Assembly: GCA_021613375.1 (NCBI GenBank)
Contig: CM038703.1
Span: forward strand, 23,858,194-23,922,193
Source: Megaleporinus macrocephalus
Taxonomy: Eukaryota; Chordata; Actinopteri; Characiformes; Anostomidae
Length of the DNA stretch: 64,000 bases
Direction: 5' to 3'
Part shown: positions 1 through 12,700 of the stretch, one piece after another
How positions within the stretch are numbered: position 1 is the first letter of the stretch
How the letters are laid out: each line of letters begins with the position of its first letter
The notes under the pieces: generated by a model
What the model was told of the DNA's origin: nothing
The model's input: the letters and a program-made list of their open reading frames with translations, nothing else
The model's database searches: none
Program-made: the position numbers and the translations under genes

Positions 1-2433
1 GTTCAAATTTTGTTTTATTGAAAAAAAAATGCCTTTAACTGTTTTGACATGTTTTGGTCAAATGTTTGTGTGGAATGCATGCAAATGGAAAAGAGTTGAA
101 AGTGAAGTTTCTAATAGTTCTCTCTTTTTTATCTTATTAGTAATAACTACTAAAAAATAATCTACTAACGATGGAATTCATATATAAGGCATTTTGTTAT
201 TACAGTGAGGAATTAACAGCTTAAAATCCCGGGCTTATTAAATTCTAAAGTTTATTATTCAGCAATTACATGAACTACAGTGCATACAGGCTGGGTAATT
301 CTGAAGTTATATACTGTAAAATAGTTGCTTTAACTCAAAAAAATGAGTGTGTAGTTAAATTCATTTTTAATAATAAGTCAGCAGAACAAGAATCTGTGTT
401 TTACGCCAAAAACAAAGTATTTTATGTTCAAATAACAAAAAATTGTAAGCCATCCCAAACACTAACTTTTTAAAGTGAATCCCACAATGCCCCTGACCCC
501 CCAACACATATGAAAGAACCTACATTGTCTGTTGATGCAGCAATATATGTAAAGTTAAGGTAATACAAGCTTTCCTACCAAGACATCATGTGGGACTGCC
601 ATAACTAATATGCCCTAAACTAAATTCCTACACAGGTGAGCCTTGTGAAGTGTATTGTGATATTAACAGTGTCACTATCCATCAGGTTACTCAATTGCCT
701 TGAAAACAAGTTTAGTAGCACAAGACTTTAAAATCGCTGTGAATGTACTGTTGTTTACTTGTACTGAGTGTGTTAATGGGATTTTATTAAACTTTATCAC
801 TTTAGCACCCACATTTCATTTGTTATTTTTCTAGCCATGAAAGTTTAAATTAAGAACAGTGTGTATATTGTGGTGGCTTATTATGCTTTTCACCCAATAC
901 AATTTTATTAACCCAACTACAGAAATGTTTAAACTTCTGCCTTCACGCCTTCACATGTAAACAACAGTATTTGTTTTTTAGGCAATTGTGTAACATCCTG
1001 AAGGATAATGATCCTATTAATCTCATAATTTCCTCCCTAGTTTATCTGCAGGTGTGTTAATGTGTTATGTCAGTCCAAGCGTGTTGTCTGTGGTGTACCT
1101 GTGACTGCATATTTTCTATTAGCTGTTAGCTTAGTTGATTTGCTTGCATGATAGGATTTTTATTTGCCATTACATATCTGTACTAGCAGCAGGGACACCA
1201 GTACGACTTGTTGGTTCTCTGAAAACTTTATGGATGGGCCCTTTGCCCCAAATAATTTTACCTGAGGTTTTCCTCAACATTAAAATGTGCCAAAATTCTT
1301 TATTTTGTTTTAGCTTCACAATTCCAACCCTTATTATACATAATACATATTACTATACATTATACATAAGCAACATATCAATATGCTCCACTCAACTTTC
1401 TGAAATTTATAGATGCTTTCCAAATACGATGCATCTACACTGTTAAAACAATTTCAATACTGTAAAAGAGAACTGCTTTTCTGTCTGTATGCAAGTTTCT
1501 GAATTGCTTAATTTAAAACTTAACAGCACCAACTTTACAAATACAAGTAACTTAAAATAACTGATTTCACAGCTTTTCTTCTGTAACGTGGGGACTTTTG
1601 AATTTACCTAGATCCAACAGCTTTTTTGAGTTTATTCAACTTGAGGGCACCAATTTCAAACTTTCCTAGTTTACTCATTCTGGATCCAGTTTGGTATATA
1701 ATAAACATTGTTTTATTTACTGTCCCCACTTCTATCAGACAAGGCCATTAGATCGTTGGGCACTAACTTGTGAATAGCTATAGCATTGTTGGGGCTCAAA
1801 CTTGTCGACTTGTTAAGAGGGAAAACTGAGTGATGGAATTATGTGATGGAAATCAGTCTCAGCTGGTGCGGACACTGAGTAAAAATGCAAACCTGATATT
1901 TATCAAACTGAGCTGTAGAACTAACATAGCAAAATAACTTTTGAGTTTAAGTGAAGTTTGAGTTGAGCTAACTTAAACAATCAGCTACCTTATAATTTTA
2001 AGTTGAGCTGACTTCTTTACAGGGTTCCTTAAACATTACAGAATGGTTCAGAAACTATAGGTTTCGGAAACGTTTTGTGTTTGCTGGGAAATAATTAATA
2101 CATAATACATGGAGTATAAAATGACACCATGCTTTGGTTATCATGAGCATCTGCTACTTGTGGGGGTTAAATCTACCAGAGTCCTCTAGATATGCCTTGT
2201 TTAAGTAAGGGTTAGACAGTGCCCCCAAGCTAACCGCTAAGTCCCTTTCCTCACATCATGTCTGTAGAACATTTAATATCTATTTTCCACCGATCAGGTG
2301 AAGAAGGTGTTTGTAACAGGCAAAAAGACTGGCTGACATGGATGGCTGTTGGGATCACAGAGCCTTTGTTTCTAATTGAGAGGAAAGCCAGGATTTCAGT
2401 TCAGATGAGGCTGGTGCGATCGATCAGCACTGC

Positions 2434-2436
<3 letters not shown>

Positions 2437-2464
<28 letters not shown>
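2437..2464. repeat. (CA)14 microsatellite
   Basis: Uninterrupted CA dinucleotide run of 28 bases, followed by an imperfect agcacacag tail. Confidence 0.97.
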
Positions 2465-3254
2465 AGCACACAGAGTATTGAACCCTCTATGAGGTGAAAG
2501 GAAATCAAACAAGACTTCAGTTCCACTGTGGCTTATTAAGAGCGGACCTGGGAGGAAGAGCGAGCAAGCGACATAGAGTAAGAGAGAGAGATAAAAAAGC
2601 TTTGTGATACTGGTGCTTGTAATGAACCTAGGCTGTTCCTCCAAATCTGCACCAATTACAGATTTCACCTCGCTCCCCTGATAACCCTCAGCGCCTGCTC
2701 TTCATCTGCACCGCACACACAGACACACTTGAGCAACCTTGCACGCTGTATCTAAACGTCTGCTCCTAAATCCCCTCTCTCGTCCCTAATTTCACTTAGA
2801 GAATGTATGTTTATACCATTAGGGGTGTCACGATTCACATATTAAAGTTTTTGTTTTTTGATACAGAGGTCTCTGCCTTAAGGTGGTCTTAAGGTGGATT
2901 AGATTTTTTTTTATAAGAAGTTGGCAAATTGTAAACCAAATTCAGCCTCATGGAGAAACGCAGGTCTCAGTCGTTAATTCTGACTGATATGACTGAATAA
3001 TAATACAATCATGCAGTTTATATACTACCATGGTCTGTGGCATGTATGAAAATGCTGATGCCAGCTGATCTCGATTTTGAATCTAAATTTGTTATTTCTA
3101 CATAAAATGCACATCAACACATGCCTCTGCTTTACTTTTGGTTACTTTTTTACTTTTTTTTATGTGTCGACAAGCTTGGCTTGGATGCTTTATCAGCTTA
3201 AAGTTTCCTTGTTCCTTGCCCTTGTAATTGTATATGGTTATTGAAAAAAGCATT

Positions 3255-3840
3255 ATATCTACTTGTGTTGAATGTGGTCAAGAATCATCTCTGACAACAG
3301 GCCCATTTTGAGTGCATCACCCACTGACCTGTTTGCATGGTAGGCAAACTGCAGGGGATCCAGCAGGTGTCCTGCAATATGCTTCAGATGGTCCAAAACC
3401 AGTCGTTCAAATGACTTCATAACCAAAGATGTTAGAGGAACCAGCCTGTGCTCATTCAGTCCTATGATAGTGGGATTCTTGGGGTCTGAAATGATGGTTT
3501 GTAGCAGCAGGGGACATCACACAGCTCTAGCTATTTGTTGAATATTTATGTGAAGACTGGAGCCAGTTGGTGTAGCACAGGCTTCAAGACAGGAAGGGGA
3601 ACACCATCTGGACCTGGTGCTTTCCTGGTCTTCTATCTCTGGAAAAGCTGACTGACATCCACTTCACATATTTTGAGTACAGTTGGAGTGATTAAGGGAA
3701 GTGAATTTGTTCTTTTCAAACATACAATAGAAGTCATTCAGGTAGGTGACAGCTAGGTCTTTGCTTGCCTCAGCAGGGGAGGTGGTCTTCTGAAGTATGT
3801 AATGTTTTGAAGGCCTTGCCAAGATGGCAAGAGGTGAAGA
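3255..3840 (-). mobile_element. L2/jockey-like LINE fragment, reverse-transcriptase region, inactive
   Basis: Read on the minus strand it gives broken pieces of a fish non-LTR retrotransposon ORF2: DLAVTYLNDFYCMFEKN (linker before RT), RSRWCSPSCLEAC, KSFERLVLDHLKHIAG and LLDPLQFAYHANRSVGDALK. Stops and frameshifts make it non-functional. Both ends are truncated and no tail is visible. The clade (L2 versus related Rex/CR1 groups) is a judgement from remembered fish elements. Confidence 0.72.
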
Positions 3841-4224
3841 TCTAAGTAACAGAGGGTCCATTACAGATACCTAAATGCCAAGTTCTTTAGTAATAAAAAC
3901 TGCTGAACTGCCTAGTATTTCAGCTGGAGCAGTGAGTAATAATACTAATTCTACAATTCATTCAATTTTTACTTGAAGCTTGTGACATATGTATTGCACC
4001 TTGTAGCAGCTGCACAGTGGCTCTTTTCATGGTGGCATAAGACACTTCGGTAAACAATAGGGAGCAAGTAAAACCACATACACTTTATTTTAAACTCCAG
4101 ATTCTGTTTTGTTTATAGGTACCTGTCCTGTACTTACTATATAAGATATTATTTATATATTATCTTTTTATGTTGTATAACAAGCCCGTAGTTTTTACCC
4201 AATATTTGGGTATTTCATTATTGG

Positions 4225-4830
4225 CCCACCTAAAGAACCCCCCTGCAGTTTGCCTACCAAACAAACAGGTCAGTGGATGATCAATATGAGACTGCATCAC
4301 TTCCTCCAATACCTTGATTGTCTGTGGACTTCAGCTCAGCGTTCAACACCATCATTCCAGAAATCCTCTCAGCTCACTATGCCATCTGTCAATGGATAAC
4401 CAGCTTCCTGACAGGGAGGAAACAAGAGGTCTCGTGGAAGTCACTTCTGGTATACGGACTGCACTGGTGCTCCCCAAGAATGTGTACTCTTTCCACTGCT
4501 CTTCTCTCTTTACACCAACAAATGCACCTCTAAATACCCATCTGTTAAATTCCTGAAGTCCATAGACGACACTACTATCATCAAATACATTCAAGATAGA
4601 GTTGAGTTAGAGGGGTGCCAGGTGCTTTGGTGCAATAAAAACATCCTAACCTGCACAGGACTGTGGACCTTAGGAGACTCCCCTCAGCACAGCGTCCCCT
4701 CACAATATACAATAGCTCTGTGTCGACTGGGGAGACCTTCAAGTTTTTCAACTTCTCCCCTCCAGCAGGTGCTACAAGACCCTTTATACTAGGACTACCA
4801 GACACAGAAACAGTTTCTTTCCTCAAGACA
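4225..4830 (+). mobile_element. L2/jockey-like LINE fragment, RT region and 3' UTR, inactive
   Basis: On the + strand: [27 protein letters not shown] (RT box with F-SSAFNT), [24 protein letters not shown] (degenerate FADDTT catalytic box with the A lost), then PLTIYNSSVSTGETFKFF and a 3' UTR-like block at 4765-4840 leading into a TG repeat. Several internal deletions and stops. It belongs to the same family as the opposite-strand fragment at 3255-3840. Confidence 0.75.
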
Positions 4831-4839
4831 TCAGCCTCA

Positions 4840-4880
4840 TGTGTGTGTATGTGTGTGTGTGTGTACATGTGTGTGTGTAT
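4840..4880. repeat. Imperfect (TG)n microsatellite
   Basis: TG-rich run interrupted by TA and ACA, at the 3' end of the LINE fragment. This may be the element's simple-repeat tail. Confidence 0.85.
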
Positions 4881-5366
4881 TAAGCTTAATACAATATTTC
4901 TATTCTAAATATCTAAATCACCTCTTTTATTACTAATTATTAAAGCCAAAACAACAAAACCTTAGTGTTCATGTAAAACATATATGTTCATATAAAAACA
5001 AAATACAAAATGAAAAACTAAACATAATAAAAACTAGGAAACTAACAAAACTATAATAACCTGGATTCTGTGTCTGCAGTCTGTATGAGACGCTTGGGCC
5101 TTTGCAATGTCACTAATAACAAACATGTAGGTACAAAAATGGTACAAATAAAGCATGTTCCACTCTCTAACACATGAAAATAAATAAACAAACAAATCAA
5201 TTAATTTATTGATTGATTGATAAACTATGATAAAAATATTCACATATATTTGCAAACATTATGTTATAGTATATTTAAATCCAAAACATTAATTAATTTT
5301 GTAATAAGTTAAATATGTACAAAGGCAACATTTATAGGGTATTTCCTATTGGGAGATGGTTGGCCC

Positions 5367-5742
5367 TGTCATAAGGGAGCTAGAAGCGAGGAGACGATTG
5401 GAGGGCAGACGCAAACGCAAGTTTAACCAAAAATACTTTTAATGAAAACAAAATGAAAACAAAACACAAAGCACATATATTATTACAAACAAAACAAAAC
5501 CATGGAGCGAACCGGGAAAAACATAAACCACAACAAATGAACCACAAGGCAGGGAGGAAAACAGAGGAAATACATACACAAGCTAACAAGAGGGAACAAA
5601 TAACTCCTGGGAACAATAGGCAGGGCTACAGAGGGAAACGTGAGGGTCGGAGACAAGGAGCACATGACAAAAACTTAAACAACAGCACATGGGATTAACA
5701 GGGGAAAGAAAACAAGGACAGAGAACAGGGCAGGGCGTGACA
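5367..5742 (-). mobile_element. Solo LTR of an LTR retrotransposon, 376 bp, with 5-bp target duplication
   Basis: Bounded by tgtcataagg and gggcgtgaca, so that read on the minus strand it runs TGTCACGCC...TTATGACA with TG/CA ends. It is flanked on both sides by a perfect 5-bp direct repeat GGCCC (5362-5366 and 5743-5747), the hallmark of integrase-mediated insertion. On the minus strand it contains an A/T-rich ATTAAAAGTATT polyadenylation-like motif 70-100 bases before the end. No internal domain or second LTR is nearby, so it is a solo LTR. The same layout recurs at 41440-41810. Confidence 0.8.
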
Positions 5743-6599
5743 GGCCCAAACTCGAACTTCTAAATAACTTGTGAAAATGTTGTATATAGTTTTTGCTTTA
5801 TTCAGTGTTGTTTTTCATGTTTAACATAATAAAGGTTTATGGTAATTTGAAGCAACATATTAAAATGTGTTTTAAACTTTTTAAATCCAAGTTAAACGCT
5901 CCATATATGGTTCTCAATTACACCCTGACTAACATAGATCTAAATGCAGAGATCTCTACTATGCTGCTCTTGTTAAAATAATAAGAACATTCTCTCTTTT
6001 TTACTGAACTAGAGGCCATGTCCAACCTTATTGCTACTCTTAATAACAGGAATGTTCTCAAAGCAGAAACCCCTGAGACCCATATCCTCTGTCTTTCTTA
6101 TTAATTTTTTATTAGTAGTTGAAAGATGATGCCTGTTACGCTGTGGATTATTATTTAATGCTGGAGGGTTAGGGGAACGCCAGCTCTCTGTGGAATTGGA
6201 CTGGTGATTATAATAATGGACGATGTAATGGGTATAATTTACAGACTCTGCCTGAGGCACCACCGTAACGAGCTGACAGACAACATGTTGGTGGGTGAAT
6301 GTGTTTAGTGTTGAACTCCGTAATGTATTGTAGGCGATTTGTGACAGTTCACAGCTCATAGAGTGCAGGTGTCTTGATTTTAGTCATCATTGGTTCTGCA
6401 AAATTCCACCACATTCCACCATTTTGTGCATTAAAGTGGAAGCTTGCTGGTTGCTGTGTATAGTGACTGTCATGAAGAGCTTGACTGACAGAACTATTCT
6501 CCATATTAAAGTCACACTGATTAGGATGTGCATTGAGTGTATATAATTTACTGTGTGATGTAACATTAAATGTTTTTGTAGACAAAATTATATAAATCT

Positions 6600-7500
6600 C
6601 TGCTTTCAGGAATGGGTGTAACCCTCTTGAGCAGCAATGATTTTAACCAAATGCCTAAGGTCTATATAAGCCATTTCCAAATGCAACATTTTCTTTTCTG
6701 TAGTCGTTCTTTGTAGAACAACAATTGTTTTTAGGGTCTATTGTGTTTCTGCAGAACAACCATTCTGTTGCATCTCAGTTCGTAGATGGATGCCCTAGTG
6801 TACTTCTCTGGAATTTCTGATACAATTCAGAATAATAACTTATATGACAGCAAGCTGGACCAATAGCAACAAAACAGCCCCAAACTGCTTAGTTTTACCA
6901 AAGGTAATTTAAGTCTTAAATATGCCCATATTTGCCTTATTCATGCACACAACATTATTTCAGTAGTCATCTGGTTTATCCAGGTGGTCTTTAGGAAACT
7001 CTAAACATAAAAAAACATGCTTACAAGAGAAAAGTGGCTTAATTCATAAAATTATTCCATATATTTGATTCTTATTTAGTGTTTGCCTGATTGTGGACAC
7101 ACAATTACTGACAGTAGCCAGTGAAGGAGATGCCTGTAGATATTTAGATGTTCTAACTCATTAGAAATATTTCTGGAACTTCTTCCAGTTTAATGAACAT
7201 TGGAGGATCTTTAGGAAGGTCCTTGGAAATCTGATTTGACCAAGAGATTTCAGACTATAGAGGTTGTGTGCAGTAAACACCATACTTCAATATTAAAGAC
7301 TTAGTTTGATGTTTTAATATGGTTAAATATGGTGGGTTTAGACACAATCACACCTCATTGCCATACAATTGATTGAACCTCCTGACTTTTTATCACCTAT
7401 ACCAATTCTGGAGATTCACATACTTCTGCTATTTTATATAATGCCTCATAATCATGTAATAATTCCACATGTTTTCAAAACTGGTCTCTATACTGATTTG
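6600..7500 (-). mobile_element. Degenerate Tc1/mariner-like transposon relic
   Basis: The minus strand preserves scraps of Tc1 transposase-type DNA: gcaacaaaacagccccaaac at 6868, and a TCATCTGGTTTATCCAGGTG block near 6968 followed by gtctttaggaaactctaaac. No terminal repeats could be fixed and no frame longer than about 20 codons survives. The limits are approximate. Confidence 0.45.
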
Positions 7501-9023
7501 TGCACACAGGAATCAATTTAGCCTGGAATTAGGGCAGCATTAATAAGACAAAATGGAATGGGTGGTATTGGCAAAGTACTAAAATCCTATGTAAGAAAAT
7601 GTATTTATGATTGAGAACAGTATATAGTAAACCAGTCAGATTTAACCAAGACACAAGCAAAGGGTTAATAGTCGTACCTTTTGTTGGTTGTAAGGCATGA
7701 TATTACATTATTATTATCTCAATACATTATTAATAAAAAGTAAATATAAAATTGTTATAAAGAATGCATTTATTACACCAAAAGAAAATATTCTGGATTG
7801 GCAGTGTCTCAGACTTCGGTATATAAGCTGGAAGAGGCCAAAGGACTTCTTATATGTCAACTACCATGCAGTAAATAAATGACATTAAGGATAATTTTGC
7901 TTGTGAGGTGTTTCCCACCAAAAAAAGGCCGAGTAATTTCACATGTGTTTTATCTTAAGTCACACATCATGACGTGCCACTTAAGGTTAAGGTTTTCGAG
8001 AGCTATAACTGTATAGTTGATGTTGGAAAAGGTTTCTGCTGTTTTTTCTTTTCTTATACAAGAAGAAACAAAAAGAAATTAAAACGTTGACTTGAAAACA
8101 TGGGGTTTCAACTTGCCCCTCAATTAAAGTTAATAAAATGGTTTATTTAATATCATTAGTGGTTTACTTAATATCATGAAATGGTGTCCAACACTATTCA
8201 AATATAGTGTTAATCAAATGTATTATCATTATTGCCCTTTTTGCCCTTTTTCCTCTTTTCTCTTTTGTCCAATTAATGAGGAACAGCTTGTTAAATATCT
8301 CATTTAACCCCAATGAATTGTTTAGTCTTTCCAACCTTAGTCAGAGTGACATTACTCAAAAGAAAGACTTCTTATTTTCAGTAGAACTGACTGCACTGCA
8401 ATCATTTGACATAATCCCATATATCATAGTTTAGTACTGGACATGTGCTTTAAGGCATGCAAGTCTTAACTATCAGAACTCCCTTTAGGATAACTGTTGC
8501 ATCACTTAAGAAGGACTGGAAAAGGCAAATAAAAAGCTGTTAGCTTTTTAAAAAATAGAAACAAGATTACACCCGAAGACTTGAAAAGGAATATTTGTAA
8601 TGTCTCAAGGACTTTTAATAAAAAAAGTCCTACCTCCCCACTGTTGAAATGCCTGACTTCTGTATGACAAACGCTTTGCAGCCGATGGCGGTCTAGCAAA
8701 CTAGGCTTGTCTTTTATGTTTGCTGTCACTCTAATAGACATAAATCAGAAGGCCGAAGAGCAAATTTATAACTGAGATATACACACTGGGGAACCTGTTT
8801 TGTTCTGAAGGCTCTTTATATAATTGAGGTCAAACCCACTTTCTAGCTTTTTTAGAATGTGTGTGTGTCGCTGTGTAAATGTCCACTCAATATGTCCTTC
8901 AGCTCCAGTTCATTTCTTAAAGAAATGTTGCCCCACTTTACCAATTATGTGCATGCCCATAATACTGTATACAGGTTCCCTGTCTTTCTTACATCTCCCA
9001 CTAAAGCCTTCAGAATTTTAATC

Positions 9024-9115
9024 TCATTTTAATCTCATTTTAATCTCATTACTGCTCATGTACAGTATTTACAGAATTGTCTTTAGCAATATACAGAATT
9101 GTCTTTAGCAATATC
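9024..9115. repeat. Two short tandem repeats
   Basis: AATCTCATTTT is repeated three times up to about 9050. A 23-base unit starting tacagaattgtctttagcaa is then present twice, back to back, ending near 9113. Confidence 0.9.
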
Positions 9116-9591
9116 TGAGTTACAGACCTAAAATGCCACCATTCTTAGTAATATATCTCTTTTGGCCAATTTACTGTTGCATTCTATTCATTTTCCATTT
9201 CTTTTTATATCTAGCTATGACAAATAAATGGGTAACATATAAAGAATATCTGCAAAACATGGCTACACACGCAAGAAAAATATTTAATCGAATTCATATC
9301 ATGATGGGATATCTCACCCTGTACATAAGTACACATACGTGCGATTGATTGATTAAAGGTTAGAATCCTCAGTTTCAGTAAGCTATGGGTGAGAAACAAT
9401 TATAAAATCATAACATGTTTTTAATGAATTGTGAAATGCACAAGCTGACATATTTCTGAAATGAACCTATTTTTGACATCCTCTGTGTTAACCGTGGTTA
9501 ATGTCTAACTCACCTATAACTCATTATGTAAAATGTAGTAGTCAAATTTTGAAAAGTTGTTTGTTTACTTGTTCAGGTGTCCCATCGTCAG

Positions 9592-9796
9592 GTGTCCGTG
9601 GTGCACCTGCTGAAGACAATACGGTTGCTGCGTCTGCTGCGTCTACTGCAGAAGATGGATCGCTTCTCGCAGCACAGCACAGTAGTGTTGACCCTGCTTA
9701 TGTCCATGTTTGCCCTGCTGGCCCACTGGATGGCCTGCATCTGGTATATTATTGGAAAGAAAGAGATGGAAAGCAATGCGCACACTTGGGATATAG
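9592..9796 (+). CDS. kcnh8: kcnh8 exon: S4 voltage sensor, S4-S5 linker and S5
   Basis: Reads from VSVVHLLKT through the S4 arginines (RLLRLLRLL, basic residue every third position) and [10 protein letters not shown] to the S5 helix ([19 protein letters not shown]), ending WDI plus one base. The donor is gtaata at 9797 (phase 1). The start at 9592 was chosen because known ELK channels read VSLVHLLKT here. An alternative acceptor 15 bases upstream at 9577 is in the same frame and would add VSHRQ. The polypyrimidine tract (tgtttgtttacttgttcag) sits directly before 9577, so actual use of either site is undecided. Confidence 0.9.
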
Positions 9797-12700
9797 GTAA
9801 TATTTCTGTACTCCAATAAATGTTTACATGCACACAATCATGGGTATAAGCACTAATCAAGTTAATGTAATTTGTAACATATTTGATTGGGCAATTTATT
9901 CAGGATAAAGTATCTGTGTAATTTCCCCACATTTTCACAGATAGTCCAGACTTAAACCTTAGAGCTCAGATCTTCCCATTAGTCTTAAGTGACAGGCACT
10001 GAGAAACAACAAATGCATGGCTGTGTTTTTTGAAAGACTTTGTTACTTACTTACTATATTGATGGAGCTCTAGGTTCAGAGCTAAGGTCATTTACTCTAG
10101 TATTACAACAGACACATAAAATTTGTACCTTATTAACACATTAAACAGCTCTTAACTGTAATCAATTATTATAGGAGTAATCAATTAAAGAGAAAGGAGT
10201 CTAAAGATAGAAAAAGACTATCATTGTTAACTAAATTACAATTTAAAAAAAAAACCCTAAACAATATTTTTTGCATTGCAACTACCAGCAAGTTTTATTT
10301 TATTTTATTTTATTTTTTGGTAGAGGTCTGAAATCCTGTGTGAGATATGGGATTACAAAGGTAGACAAGCGTTCAGTGGGGAATGAGTATGGTGACTGCA
10401 AGCATTACTGTTAAAAAGTAAATTTGGCCAACCAAACACTGTTAGCATTTACTTAGCAGTAGCTCTAGTACTACTACTAATAATAGAGTATATTAGAGAG
10501 TATATTAGAGAGGGCATCTCTAAGAAACAGCTTTTTTTATTTTATTAGTTTTAGGCTTTTACACTGATTTTAGCACAATTAAGGGACTGGGATTAAAAGG
10601 CAGCAAACCTGTTTACCGGTAGCTGGTCAGGCACAACTAAAGAGGCTTTGGTTTGTGTGAAATAGGAGATGTGTTAGGAAAAATCACCCCTGATTCTGAT
10701 GCAGCATTGTTAGCATTTTCTAAAATACTTCTGGCTGATTTCAGCCTTGCTTCAAATGATCAATATAATTCTTTACTTTCCAATCAATACATCCTTGCAG
10801 GTCCCTATAACTAAAAACATTAACAAGCATTTGAAACATTTAAAACATCAAACTTCTTCTTCTTCTTTCGGCTTTTTCCTTTTCAGGGGTCGCCACAGCG
10901 AGTCATCCTCCTCCATCTCACTCTGTCCTCTGCATCCTCTGTCCTCACACCAACTACTTCCATGTCCATTTTCCTGGACAGTCGACCCTAAGTATTTGAA
11001 GTCCTGCACCTTTGTGACCTCTGCTCCTTGTGACAGTAGCCTCACTGTTCCACCTGTCTCCCTCCCATTCACACACATGTACTCTGTCTAGCTACAGCTG
11101 ACTTTCATTCCTCTTCTTTCAAGTGCATATCTCCACTTCTCCAAGTTATCTTCCACCTGTTCCCTGTTCTCACCACAGATCACAATATCATTTTCCCACA
11201 TCAAACTATTCACATTAAACTATTCACATTAAACTATTCAAATAGGGCTTGCAAAGTTTTGCTTTTAACTTAACTCTATTTTGCAGTTGGTATTAAGGAA
11301 ACTCAGAACAAAATGATCATTCTTAAAAATGACTTTTCCATCAGTTTTGGTAAAAAAGATTTTTGGTTATTGACAATGTTTGTTAGATAACTTATTAAAT
11401 TGTAAATTATATGAATGAAAACACAATCAATGTGATAATCTTTTGGATTACTTAAAATGTCTTATTTAATCTGATTTCTTTCAGGTTTTGGACTGTTTTT
11501 GATTTAACTGCTTGATTTGGTTTCAATTTAAAAAGAATTTAAAGTCTATATCAGTGGCCAACCCAGAACTGTACATAACCATAATTAGGGTAGTCATAGT
11601 GTCACAGCTTTTATTTATTTATTATTGCATAATCAAGTTATCTTTTAAAAAGTATTAATCAAATCACAGTTATTTAATGTAATCAGTTTGCATAATAGAA
11701 TGCATGTAGTCTGTTACTAGACCAGATACCGCAACAAATCCAAATTATTGTGGATGCTTCTGTCTGGACTTCCCTGCTGGAATTATACCCCTCTACTCAA
11801 TCTAATGGATTTTGAACAACCTCGCTTGTTAAATATGCACACTGTGGTTTGTCAGGCATGCTTAACAGGACCAACCGTGGAGTTTGTTCAGTGCTATATT
11901 AAGAGAAAAATAAAGAAAAGAGCAAAACACACAGAGAGTGATGAAGAGCTCACAGGATAATAAATGACAACGCAAGTGTGGAGTCACATTGTGAAAAATG
12001 GCATGATGATGCGGAGATGAGTAATGAAAAAAAGGCAGAAAAATGACGAAGGGGAGAGAATGCGTTCACGGAAGAGAGGACAGACTGTGGAGCCAATAGG
12101 AAGAATGGCCCTACAGTGACTAATACTGCACCCCCACCCTTCCGCACTAGCTGTAATTAGGCCCAGAGAGCAATGCTGTGGTCAGCATTGACAGGCCACT
12201 GCTGGGAGAAGGCCTTGGTGCTCTCTGATCAGAACTGATGGAGAACTGCTTCCGTCCACTTGCCGTGGTGCCACTGACCCCCAGGCCTGCTCCAGAGGGC
12301 AGTTACTATAGCAACAACAGACTGGAAATGTTATGTGCAGGCGAATTAATATGAGACCAGGTAAAAACGTGAGCGGTCACTTGGTGGCTGAGCTGACAAT
12401 TAAGTAGAAGCCATGTTAAAATGTTAACTGCAGTGAAGTGAGGAAATGAGCAACCGCTAAATGCACCAGGGAGCTGCTAGGAGCAGCTAATCCGTGACTG
12501 TATTACACATTTTTATCCCACTCTGTGGGCTTGTTTTGTCCTCCTTTGTCACTTCTCTTGTGTCGGTAGCTTCCAAACCTGGGCCAATATTTAAAACACT
12601 TCAAAAGAATTCTGATCTGGGATTAGTGTACACCTTTAATTTAGCGCTGGCTAGGATGTGGACTGATATAACCTGGGCTGCTTCTGGTAACTTTTGCTCC

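Larger units (their letters stand above)
1..9591. other. Upstream kcnh8 intron (inferred); no exon recognised
   Basis: No reading frame with KCNH S1-S3, PAS or PAC motifs was found, so this is probably the intron that precedes the S4 exon. It carries the LINE, LTR, Tc1 and CA-repeat features listed separately. A G+C-richer block at about 2500-2800 (TTATTAAGAGCGG to CATCTGCACCGC) is not explained by any repeat I recognise. The short ORFs here have no recognisable similarity and look like chance frames. Confidence 0.6.

Noticed and set aside
5453..5698. 81-codon frame and its opposite-strand partners
   Set aside because: They lie entirely inside the solo LTR, which is non-coding.
1..9576. Exons for the PAS domain or S1-S3
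   Set aside because: No frame with PAS/PAC or S1-S3 motifs was found on the + strand, so these exons are presumed upstream of the window.
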